Source of the DNA: Argonema galeatum A003/A1
Lineage (GTDB): Bacteria; Cyanobacteriota; Cyanobacteriia; Cyanobacteriales; Aerosakkonemataceae
Assembly (NCBI RefSeq): GCF_023333595.1
Contig: NZ_JAIQZM010000014.1
Span: 62,001 to 126,000, forward strand
Direction: 5' to 3'
Length of the DNA stretch: 64,000 bases
Part shown: positions 43,163-51,141 of the stretch, piece by piece
Layout: each line of letters opens with the position of its first letter
Numbering within the stretch: position 1 is the first letter of the stretch
The notes under the pieces: generated by a model
What the model saw: the letters and a program-made list of their open reading frames with translations, nothing else
Told to the model about the DNA's origin: nothing
Databases searched by the model: none
Program-made: the position numbers and the translations under genes

Positions 43163-46100
43163 TTAATTGCCCTGCACCTTATCAAAACATACCTTTAACT
43201 GTTCGGCAAGCGCCTGAACATTCGGTTTTCTAAGCATAGTTAGGTGATTTCCACTCACTACATGAACTTCTACTCCTGACCCAGCTAGTTCGTTCCAGCC
43301 CATAGTTGGATCTTGACTGGCAACTATACTGCGATCGCTACTTCTCAAAAGAGTAATTCGATTTGGATATATTTGAGGTACGTAATTAACAGCTGCTTCA
43401 CTGTTCGCTTGGAAAACTTTAAGTATCGATTTACTCGTTAGCTCTTTTAATATCCGTCGTCTAGATTCTTGAGGTATATTTTGGCTTTTTTGCCGATTGG
43501 GATATGCCACCAGATAAAAATAATCCATCAGAAAAGGCCATATATATCGCGTTGCTGTGGTGAGGAGAAACTTTAAACCATGCCAAAAGGAAACTTTATT
43601 GCTGGGGACTGGTGCTAAAGTATCAAGCACAGCAAGTAAAGCCACTTGCTGCCCAGATTTTTGCAGTTGTTGAGCCATTTCAAAAGCAACCAAACCTCCG
43701 AAAGACCAACCGCCTAAAAAATAAGGGCCGATCGGCTGAACTGTACGCAACTCATCAATATAGTAAGTTGCCATATCCTCAATGCCATTTAAGGGAGGAT
43801 TTTCTCCGTCAATACCAAGCGGTTGTAGTCCGTAAAATGGTCGATCTTCCCCCAAATTATATGCCAATTCATAATAAGGAAAGACAACACCAAAGACGGG
43901 ATGGACACAGAAAAAAGGTGGTTTTGAACCTTTAGGCTGAATCGGGACTAGCGGCGACCAAGGCAAAGAATTTGTTTGAGTAGCTAAAATGCTTGCTAAA
44001 CCTTCAATTGTAGGATTCAAGAAAAGAGCAGACAGTGGTAACTCGCGATTAAACTGTTTTTCGATCGCATCCATAAGACGTATAGCCAGCAGTGAATCAC
44101 CGCCTAAGTAGAAGAAGTTATCGTGAATCCCTACAAGCTCAAGGTTAAGAACTTCTGCCCAGATTTTTGCTATTGTTGACTCTATTGGAGTACGCGGAGC
44201 AACGTTTAATTGGAGATTTGAAGGAAACTTCAAATTTAATAGCGCGGGTAATGCACGGCGGTCTACTTTGCCATTAGGCGTTAGCGGTAAAGAATCTAAC
44301 ACTACAAAAACTGAAGGTATCGTGTATTCTGGCAATTTAGTTTTCAGAAAATTACGTAGTTCAACGATTGTAGGTGTTAGATTTTGCTCTGGGACAATAT
44401 AAGCTACAAGGCGTTTGTTACCCGATGCTTCTTCTAAAGCGATGTCGCTTACCGCCACCGCTTCTCTTACTGCTGGATGCTGACTCAGCACCGCCTCAAT
44501 TTCTCCCAATTCGATACGGAAACCCCGAATTTTTACCTGTTCATCAATACGACCTAAAAATTCAATATTGCCATCTTGTCGATAACGAGCTAAGTCACCC
44601 GTTTTGTAAAGTTTAGCTACTTCAAGAAACCCGGTTTCTCCGAGAAACCGGGTTTCTTGTGTTTCTTCAAGAAACCCGGTTTCTGATAGCGGAATAAATT
44701 GTTCAGCAGTTAAATGGGGACGGTTGAGGTAGCCTTTACCCACACCATCACCGCTGATGTACAATTCACCAGTTATTCCAATCGGTACAGGTTGTAAATT
44801 CTTATCTAATATATAAACTTGAGTGTTAAGAATTGGGCGACCGATAGGGGGTTTTTCACTGTCGTCCTTAATTTCTGCAATGGTAGCCCAAACCGTTACT
44901 TCTGTAGGCCCATAAGCGTTAAAAAATCTGCGATCGCAAGCCCAGTGTTTTACAATATCCTGAGAACAAGATTCGCCAGCACAAATAATAGTTTGCAGTG
45001 CGGGAAGTTCTTCTTTTGGTAAAACTGATAGCACAGCAGGCGGAAGGGTGATATGACTAATGGCATTGTCGCGCAATAGCTTTATTAAACTTTGTCCAGG
45101 CAAAAGAGATTCTTTCTTCGCTAAGTAAAGTGTTGCTCCTGTTCCTAATGCCATCACAATCTCAAATATCGAGGCATCAAAACTCAAGGATGCGAATTGC
45201 AGAATGCGACTACTTGGCTGTACGTTGAAAATATCAATCTGAGCTTCTGCCAAGTTAAACAATCCTTGATGTAGGAGCAAAACGCCTTTCGGTTTTCCCG
45301 TTGAACCAGATGTGTATATGGCATAAGCTAGATTTGCAGGTGTTAAATTGCTAATTGGGTTGAATTGGCTTTGTTGTGCAATAATATCCCAATCTTTGTC
45401 TAGGTAAACTATAGATAAACCATCTTGGATATCCCCCCAACCCCCCTTTTTGAGAGAATGAGTTAACAAGATGGATACTTGAGCATCTTCTAGCATGAAA
45501 TTAAGGCGTTCTTGGGGATAGGTGGGGTCTAAAGGTAGGTATGCTCCACCCGCTTTAAGGATGCTCAACAATCCCACAATCATGTCTAAAGAACGCTCTA
45601 GGCAAATACCAACTAAAACGTCTGGAACTACACCCAATTGTTGCAGGTGGTGTGCGAGTTGGTTAGCTCGGATGTTCAGTTCGCGGTAGGTTAATTGCTG
45701 ATTTTCAAATACTAGAGCGATCGCATCAGGACTCTCCTCTACCTGCGCTTCAAATAACTGATGAAAACACTGCTCAATTTTGGATTTTGGACTTGGGATT
45801 TTGGATTGATTATGGCTAAATTCTACTAATAGCTGATGCCGTTCTGCCTCGGCCAAAATTGGCAACTCAGAGACGCGATATTCTGGATTGGCGACAATGC
45901 TTTCTAGCAGCGTTTGAAAATGTCCCAGCATCCGCGTAATCGTGGTGTCATCAAATAAATCGGTACTGTACACTACTTGGACTTTAAGACTTTCCAAATC
46001 TGACCATAGATGGAACTCTAAATCTAACTTCGCCGTTCCAGTGTCAACCTCCAGCAAACTCAAAGTTAGTTCAGGCAAATATAACGCTTCTACTGGAGTA

Positions 46101-47251
46101 TTTTGCAAACTAAAACTTACCTGGAATAGGGGATTGCGGCTCAAATCCCGCTCTGGATGCAGTACCTCGACTAGCTTTTCAAAGGGCAAGTCTTGGTGAG
46201 CATATGCTCCCATTGCTACCTCTTTCACCCGACTTAGCAATTCCCGAAAAGTTGGGTTTCCCGATAAATCTGTACGCAGCACTAAACTATTGACAAAAAA
46301 TCCAATTAACGCTTCGATTTCGCTCAGGTTGCGGTTAGCGATCGGTGAACCTACTGCGATGTCTTCTTGTCCAGTATAACGGTAAAGTAAGGTTTGAAAT
46401 GCTGCCAATAAAGTCATAAACAAAGTAACGTTTTCTTGCTGGTTTAATGACTCCAATGCCTTACTCAAAAACGGTGATATTGTGAGAAATTGTTTTGTTC
46501 CACGATAGGTTTGAATTGCTGGTCTTGGTCGATTTGTAGGTAGATTTAATATGGTAATTCCGTTTAAATGCTGCCGCCAATAAGCTAATTGGGTTTCTAA
46601 TACTTCACCCTGTAACCATTGGCGCTGCCATTCCGCAAAGTCGGCGTACTGAAGCGGTAGTTCTGGCAGAGGAGAAAGCTGTTTTTTGACAAAAGCTGTG
46701 TAAAGAATTCCCAATTCTTTAATTAGCACGCCAATAGACCAACCATCGGCAACAATGTGATGTAAATTCAGCAGAAGAACATATTCTTTTTCACTTAGTT
46801 GTAACAGCGTTACTCGCAGCAATGGCCCTTCGGCCAAATTGAAAGGATGCTTAGCCTCGTGTATAGTTAGTCTTCGCGTTTCGGTTTCCTGTTCGGTGAG
46901 CGATCGGTTTTGTAGGTTTATGACAGGGAGGGGTATGGTTAAGGAGGGAGCTATTGCTTGAACTGGTTGGCCCTCTACCATTACAAACGTAGTGCGTAAG
47001 GTTTCGTGTCGTCGTACTATTTCGTTGAATGTCTGCTCTAAAGCTGTTAAGTTGAGGCAACCTTTCAGGCGAACTGCTGTTGAGACATTGTAGAATGGAT
47101 TGCCCGGTGCTAAGCGATCGAAAAACCATAGCCGCTGCTGGGCAAAAGATGCAGGGAAGACAAAGACTTCTGCTTCTTGCTCAATATTTAGTTTTTTGTC
47201 ATCAGCCTTGAGGCAGTTTTCGGCAATATTTTTGGTCATCTTTGGGTGCAT
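43163..47251 (-). CDS. NRPS module 3: C-A-PCP-TE (terminal, aromatic residue predicted)
   Basis: 1362 aa. Condensation domain (about 30-460) with LHHIVADGWSIGV (active HHxxxDG). Adenylation domain (about 500-1000) with IYTSGSTGKPKG and YKTGDLARY. Reading the specificity pocket against GrsA gives D-A-F-T-I-A-A-V-W-K, closest to codes for Phe or other aromatics. Carrier domain DNFFYLGGDSLLAIRL (about 1035-1100). The C-terminal type I thioesterase (about 1110-1362) has PFFCVHPVFG and the nucleophile GGWSFGGLVAFEM. It should add the last residue and release the peptide by hydrolysis or cyclisation. A palindromic repeat is inserted in the A domain at 44624-44683. Confidence 0.92.
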   Translation of the reverse strand: MHPKMTKNIAENCLKADDKKLNIEQEAEVFVFPASFAQQRLWFFDRLAPGNPFYNVSTAVRLKGCLNLTALEQTFNEIVRRHETLRTTFVMVEGQPVQAIAPSLTIPLPVINLQNRSLTEQETETRRLTIHEAKHPFNLAEGPLLRVTLLQLSEKEYVLLLNLHHIVADGWSIGVLIKELGILYTAFVKKQLSPLPELPLQYADFAEWQRQWLQGEVLETQLAYWRQHLNGITILNLPTNRPRPAIQTYRGTKQFLTISPFLSKALESLNQQENVTLFMTLLAAFQTLLYRYTGQEDIAVGSPIANRNLSEIEALIGFFVNSLVLRTDLSGNPTFRELLSRVKEVAMGAYAHQDLPFEKLVEVLHPERDLSRNPLFQVSFSLQNTPVEALYLPELTLSLLEVDTGTAKLDLEFHLWSDLESLKVQVVYSTDLFDDTTITRMLGHFQTLLESIVANPEYRVSELPILAEAERHQLLVEFSHNQSKIPSPKSKIEQCFHQLFEAQVEESPDAIALVFENQQLTYRELNIRANQLAHHLQQLGVVPDVLVGICLERSLDMIVGLLSILKAGGAYLPLDPTYPQERLNFMLEDAQVSILLTHSLKKGGWGDIQDGLSIVYLDKDWDIIAQQSQFNPISNLTPANLAYAIYTSGSTGKPKGVLLLHQGLFNLAEAQIDIFNVQPSSRILQFASLSFDASIFEIVMALGTGATLYLAKKESLLPGQSLIKLLRDNAISHITLPPAVLSVLPKEELPALQTIICAGESCSQDIVKHWACDRRFFNAYGPTEVTVWATIAEIKDDSEKPPIGRPILNTQVYILDKNLQPVPIGITGELYISGDGVGKGYLNRPHLTAEQFIPLSETGFLEETQETRFLGETGFLEVAKLYKTGDLARYRQDGNIEFLGRIDEQVKIRGFRIELGEIEAVLSQHPAVREAVAVSDIALEEASGNKRLVAYIVPEQNLTPTIVELRNFLKTKLPEYTIPSVFVVLDSLPLTPNGKVDRRALPALLNLKFPSNLQLNVAPRTPIESTIAKIWAEVLNLELVGIHDNFFYLGGDSLLAIRLMDAIEKQFNRELPLSALFLNPTIEGLASILATQTNSLPWSPLVPIQPKGSKPPFFCVHPVFGVVFPYYELAYNLGEDRPFYGLQPLGIDGENPPLNGIEDMATYYIDELRTVQPIGPYFLGGWSFGGLVAFEMAQQLQKSGQQVALLAVLDTLAPVPSNKVSFWHGLKFLLTTATRYIWPFLMDYFYLVAYPNRQKSQNIPQESRRRILKELTSKSILKVFQANSEAAVNYVPQIYPNRITLLRSSDRSIVASQDPTMGWNELAGSGVEVHVVSGNHLTMLRKPNVQALAEQLKVCFDKVQGN
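44624..44683. repeat. Triple GAAACCCGGTTTC palindrome inside NRPS-3 A domain
   Basis: Three AGAAACCCGGTTTCT palindromes in a row, in frame, encode an ETGFLEETQETRFLGETGFL-like stretch before YKTGDLARY. Confidence 0.85.
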
Positions 47252-47745
47252 TTTATTCTACGTAGTGATGACAACTGTGAAAGTCTGTTCCTTTCAATGG
47301 TTTTGCCCAGATAATCCTCAATGGCTGCATGGACATTTCTCGCTGGCACGATCGGTGTCAGGTCTATGATACATCAACTCACATCTTGCAGCATTTTCAA
47401 TCTTGGCTACCGACAAAGAAGTATGGCATGATACACACCATTTGCTTGTTTGCAATGGGTAATTACTCATATAAACCTGAGACTTACAACCGCAGGATGA
47501 CTTGGTGTTTAGCCATCTCTTTCGCAGGAGAGGTGTAAGTCTTTGCCTACGGTTGTTATATTTACGGTTAGTAAAAAATAGCACCAAATGAGAGTTATGC
47601 AACCGCGCCTATAACTGTCCATCTTAGAACACCCAGATCGGATGTATTGATTGACGGTGCAAACGAATTAATGAATCTCTCTCGCAGAGATTTTAGATAG
47701 TGGCTTGCTGAATCGACGCATAAATCAAAAGAGGAAACCATTGTT
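47252..47745. other. Intergenic region between NRPS-3 and the LEA-like gene
   Basis: About 490 bp between divergent genes. Several short frames have no recognisable content. It should contain the promoters of both genes; none stood out. Confidence 0.5.
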
Positions 47746-49125
47746 ATGAACGAGAAGGATCAATCCAATATGAGTCAACATGATGTTCAACCTACAGAAG
47801 AAAAAATTGTGATGAGCGAGAACAAGCAGCCTTCTGAGGAGCGTCAAGAAGATGCTCAACCAACTACAGATCAACCTACTATTCATCCAGTTGGCACACG
47901 CATTGGTGCTGCTGCTGGCGGAGTAGCAGGAGCGGCTATTGGTAGTTTAATTGGCGGTCGCGCTGGAGCAGCGATCGGTGCTGTAGTAGGCGCAGTAGCT
48001 GGCGGTATGACTGGTAATGATGCAGCTGATGGTGTTAGTCGCACTGTAGACGATGTAGTAGGCGCCGTAAAGGGTGTGGCTGAAGGTGTTACCCACACGG
48101 TAGAAGATGTAGGGGATGCAGCAAAGGGTACGCTTGAGGATGTCAAGCCCTCTGTAATAGGTATAGCGGAGTCTGTCAAGAGTACAGTTGACGAGGCCAA
48201 GCCTTCTGTAGTAGGCATAGCTGAGTCCGTCAGGAGTACAGTTGAGGAAGCCAAGCCTTCTGTACTAAGTATGGCGGAGTCCGTCAGGAGTACAGTTGAG
48301 GAAGCCAAGCCTTCTGTAGTAAATGCAGCGAACACCTTTAACCAAGCCGTTGAGGATGTCAAGCCATCTGTAAAAGATGTAGCCCAGTCCGTAAAGAGTG
48401 CCGTTGAGGAAGTGAAGCCCTCTGTAGTAGACGCGGTTAAGGGTAGCGCTGAGGGTATCAAAACTTCTGTTCGAGGTGTAGGGGATGCCGTAAGGGATGC
48501 CGCCCAGGAAGTGAAGCCCTCTGTAGTAGACGCGGTTAAGGGTAGCGCTGAGGGAATCAAAACCTCTGTTCGAGGTGTAGGTGATGCCGTAAGGGATGCC
48601 GCCCAGGAAGTGAAGCCTTCTGTAGTAGACGCCGTTAAGGGTAGCGCTGAGGAAATCAAGTCTTCTGCTCAAAGTGTCGGAAACGCTGTCAGAGATACAG
48701 CCCAGGAAGTGAAGCCCTCTGTAGTAGACGCCGTTAAGGGTAGCGCTGAGGAAATCAAGTCTTCTGCTCAAAGTGTCGGAAACGCTGTCAAGGATAAAGC
48801 TGAAGATGTCAAGTCCTCTGTAGCGAAGTCTGGAAAAGGTGCAACTGAGGATGTCTCATATGTAACTATTGTTGATAATCGCACTACCTCTGTAGACACT
48901 GCAATGCCAGTAGCTTCTACTAATACGGGCTTTGATCAAGGAGAAGTTGCTCCGATGGAAGCGTATGGAGAGACTGGTTACGTTGAGAACTCAACCTTTG
49001 GCACTCAATCAGCCAACCTTGGTGTGGAAGATGACAGTGTTGAAGCTAAAAACCAGATTCGCCGGGAACAGTTAGACGTTGACGATCGAAATTTGAACAT
49101 TATCGATCGCAGCACGCCGTTGTAA
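47746..49125 (+). CDS. LEA-like repeat protein with glycine-zipper segment
   Basis: 459 aa. A charged, disordered N-terminus is followed by a glycine-zipper stretch (RIGAAAGGVAGAAIGSLIGG and AGAAIGAVVGAVAGGMTG, about 50-90), then about 280 residues of amphipathic repeats around V(K/E)PSVxxxAxSVxxxV of 17-34 aa. The last four units are nearly identical 102-bp blocks (48415-48780). Late-embryogenesis-abundant-like helices of this kind protect membranes and proteins during drying. The C-terminus (RREQLDVDDRNLNIIDRS) is separate. It interrupts the NRPS cluster on the opposite strand. Confidence 0.75.
   Translation: MNEKDQSNMSQHDVQPTEEKIVMSENKQPSEERQEDAQPTTDQPTIHPVGTRIGAAAGGVAGAAIGSLIGGRAGAAIGAVVGAVAGGMTGNDAADGVSRTVDDVVGAVKGVAEGVTHTVEDVGDAAKGTLEDVKPSVIGIAESVKSTVDEAKPSVVGIAESVRSTVEEAKPSVLSMAESVRSTVEEAKPSVVNAANTFNQAVEDVKPSVKDVAQSVKSAVEEVKPSVVDAVKGSAEGIKTSVRGVGDAVRDAAQEVKPSVVDAVKGSAEGIKTSVRGVGDAVRDAAQEVKPSVVDAVKGSAEEIKSSAQSVGNAVRDTAQEVKPSVVDAVKGSAEEIKSSAQSVGNAVKDKAEDVKSSVAKSGKGATEDVSYVTIVDNRTTSVDTAMPVASTNTGFDQGEVAPMEAYGETGYVENSTFGTQSANLGVEDDSVEAKNQIRREQLDVDDRNLNIIDRSTPL
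48415..48795. repeat. 102-bp coding repeats in the LEA-like gene
   Basis: Units start near GAAGTGAAGCCCTCTGTAGT at 48409, 48511, 48613 and 48709-48715. The first pair and last pair are each almost identical, pointing to recent duplication. Confidence 0.8.
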
Positions 49126-49182
49126 TAACTTTGCACAAGCTTTCTTGTTTGGTTAAAGCTTGAGTTATAACGTTTGATGGGG

Positions 49183-49207
49183 GGTGGGTCAACAATGGCC
49201 CACCTTT
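49183..49207. terminator. Terminator between the convergent LEA and RES genes
   Basis: GGTGGG, ten-base loop, CCCACC followed by TTT. Confidence 0.65.
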
Positions 49208-49226
49208 GGCAGTAAAAGTCGGTGCC

Positions 49227-49859
49227 CTAGTAAGGAGCGACAGTTAACTTGTTGCGTTCCGCCGCAAATTTAATAGCGTCACGTAGGCTTTCGTCATCGA
49301 GCCTCCTTTCCCAATTCACCTTGAGTACATCACTTGCACGCTCGTAGAGTGTGACTGTTTCCTCTTTGTTGTGGCGATTTAGGTGAATGATTCCATCAAG
49401 TGTAAAATAAATCTCTGGATGTTCGTAGAAGTAGCGAGACCATGCCTGAGTTAGGGCGCGATCGCAAATTGTTACCAATTCCTTTACTGTACCAGCCTGT
49501 TCTGCTGCACTAGATGTACGTAAATCCAGGAGTGTTAAGTCGCGTTTAAGACCTAAACGAGCAATATGCTCATTAACGATTTCTACCGTACCTATGTCAC
49601 CAAAAACTTCAACCAAACAACATTCAAATGTCAGACCGACATACAAAATGCTGCGATCGGGATCTGGATCTGAATTTTTTAAGTCACCCCTATGATGATC
49701 GAAACGTCCGCGATCGGACGGGCCATAGGAACGGAAAGTCAGGGCTTGAGTACCATATCTTGTGGGATCGAAAATCCTAAATAAATACTTGTCAGCTGAC
49801 AAATTGTAAATACAAGGAGATAACTGCCGATCGGGAGGCGGAGGGGGATACTGCACCAC
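49227..49859 (-). CDS. RES-domain toxin (NAD+ degrading)
   Basis: 210 aa, GTG start directly abutting the stop of the upstream antitoxin gene. RES features: KYLFRIFDPTRYGTQALTF, the Arg motif DRGRFDHHRGD, and ILYVGLTFECCLVEVFGD with the conserved Glu. RES toxins (MbcT/Xre-RES family) depolymerise or phosphorolyse NAD+ and arrest the cell unless held by the cognate antitoxin. Length is standard. The partner encoded upstream is unusual (see the next entry). Confidence 0.85.
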   Translation of the reverse strand: MVQYPPPPPDRQLSPCIYNLSADKYLFRIFDPTRYGTQALTFRSYGPSDRGRFDHHRGDLKNSDPDPDRSILYVGLTFECCLVEVFGDIGTVEIVNEHIARLGLKRDLTLLDLRTSSAAEQAGTVKELVTICDRALTQAWSRYFYEHPEIYFTLDGIIHLNRHNKEETVTLYERASDVLKVNWERRLDDESLRDAIKFAAERNKLTVAPY

Positions 49860-51056
49860 TTACTTAACCCCTACTGCTCTTGCTGCATGGAGTACAAAGT
49901 CTTTCTGCCCTTGCTTAAGTGCCTCTACGGGAGTGAGTTCATGTAAGAACGAGTTAGGGCGAACTAGCCAAGAAAGCTGTGAATAGGCAGGCACTTCAAG
50001 GGCTCGCAAAACCTCTGCCAAACCTGCGATCGTGCCATCTGGCCCAGTCGGATCGAATTGCCATACTGGAAACCGCCATACGCCGTTGTCAAGTATTGCT
50101 AGCAGACTACCAGCTTTCACGCGATCGTGGGGTGTCTGACGAGATGTACCCAGCAGAGTAGCTACCTGTGAGGCACTCAACCCCCCATCAAGTAGTTCTC
50201 GTCTCTGATTAAAGTACCGCAAAAGAGAAGAAAACTCTAGCTCAAGACGCTCCTCCTTGGTGAGCGGACGACCAATGAGAGATTCTGTTAAATCATCCTG
50301 GGAATCTGTACGATTTGATGCTGCAATGGCTTTCTCTAACTTGTCTGCAACCAGTTCTTTCTGAGCGGAAGCCAACTGATTAAGCCATATCTGCACGTAA
50401 TTTATAATACGAGTTTGGGCGTGCTGTTCGCGATCGCTTACAGCTTCTTCCTTGTAAGTAGGAGCCGATTCAGGGATTTTGGATTCGGGTGTTGCCGTAT
50501 TACCTGATAATTGGGTTGGCAAGGGGGCATCTTCCTGCTTAGCCTGTGATTGAGCCAACATTTCACTATCAGTTTGCAACCCTGCACAGATATAGTCAAA
50601 GTAAACGTTAATTTCCTTTGCAGCTTCTGACTCAATCAAACTGGCAGTTACTTCCTTCATTGCCTGAATTGCTTGAATAGTAGCATCAATGGGAACTCCT
50701 AATGAGTTGTAGGTTTCCTTAAGTCCTTTCAGAACCCGTTCATCAAGAATCGCAGTATCGCCTGCGAGCATTGCGTAGGTAGCATAGCGCAAGAAGTAGT
50801 CGAGGTCGCGCAGACAAGCAGCATAGCGCCGAGTGGCGTACAGGCTCCCACCAGGGCGAGTAACATCCTTGTACAAGAGGGATTTGCCAAAAGTCTCTTT
50901 GACAATGATATCGATATTGGCAGAAATCGTAGTAGCTGCCCGAACTCGAAGTTCGCCAGTTTGGAAATAGCGTTTGAGCTTATCTAAGGTTTCAGTATTT
51001 AAGTATTTCCCTTGGCTTTCAGCAGCGTCGATAGCAGCGTGAATAACATCTGGCAT
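49860..51056 (-). CDS. Allophycocyanin-beta domain fused to a RES-type antitoxin
   Basis: 398 aa. Residues 1-161 are a full-length allophycocyanin beta-like (ApcB) globin: [51 protein letters not shown], then [39 protein letters not shown] and [12 protein letters not shown]. The bilin-attachment Cys81 and the neighbouring Arg83/Asp84 are kept; the methylated Asn71 of ApcB is Ser71. After a Pro/Glu/Ser linker (about 162-215), residues about 220-398 look like an Xre/MbcA-type antitoxin: a helical dimer region, an HTH ([20 protein letters not shown]) and a DUF2384-like toxin-binding end ([20 protein letters not shown]). The RES toxin gene follows with no gap. Confidence 0.85.
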   Translation of the reverse strand: MPDVIHAAIDAAESQGKYLNTETLDKLKRYFQTGELRVRAATTISANIDIIVKETFGKSLLYKDVTRPGGSLYATRRYAACLRDLDYFLRYATYAMLAGDTAILDERVLKGLKETYNSLGVPIDATIQAIQAMKEVTASLIESEAAKEINVYFDYICAGLQTDSEMLAQSQAKQEDAPLPTQLSGNTATPESKIPESAPTYKEEAVSDREQHAQTRIINYVQIWLNQLASAQKELVADKLEKAIAASNRTDSQDDLTESLIGRPLTKEERLELEFSSLLRYFNQRRELLDGGLSASQVATLLGTSRQTPHDRVKAGSLLAILDNGVWRFPVWQFDPTGPDGTIAGLAEVLRALEVPAYSQLSWLVRPNSFLHELTPVEALKQGQKDFVLHAARAVGVK

Positions 51057-51062
51057 GGTTTT

Positions 51063-51112
51063 ATGTAAGAGATGTCAACTATATCTTAGCAACCATGTAA
51101 GAGATGTCAACT
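51063..51112 (-). promoter_or_regulatory. Promoter with two direct-repeat operators for the ApcB-antitoxin/RES operon
   Basis: The 18-bp sequence AGTTGACATCTCTTACAT (minus strand) occurs twice, at 51095-51112 and 51063-51080, 32 bp apart (about three helical turns). The upstream copy contains a consensus -35 TTGACA (51105-51110). TAAGAT (51083-51088) is 16 bp away as -10, and the downstream copy covers the likely transcription start, just before the start codon. This is the layout expected for antitoxin autorepression. Confidence 0.7.
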
Positions 51113-51141
51113 TCTATCCCAGGTTGCAAATATAGCTAGGT

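Noticed and set aside
47883-48771. Long minus-strand frames opposite the LEA-like gene
   Set aside because: Mirror the repeats of the real gene; no start context or motif.
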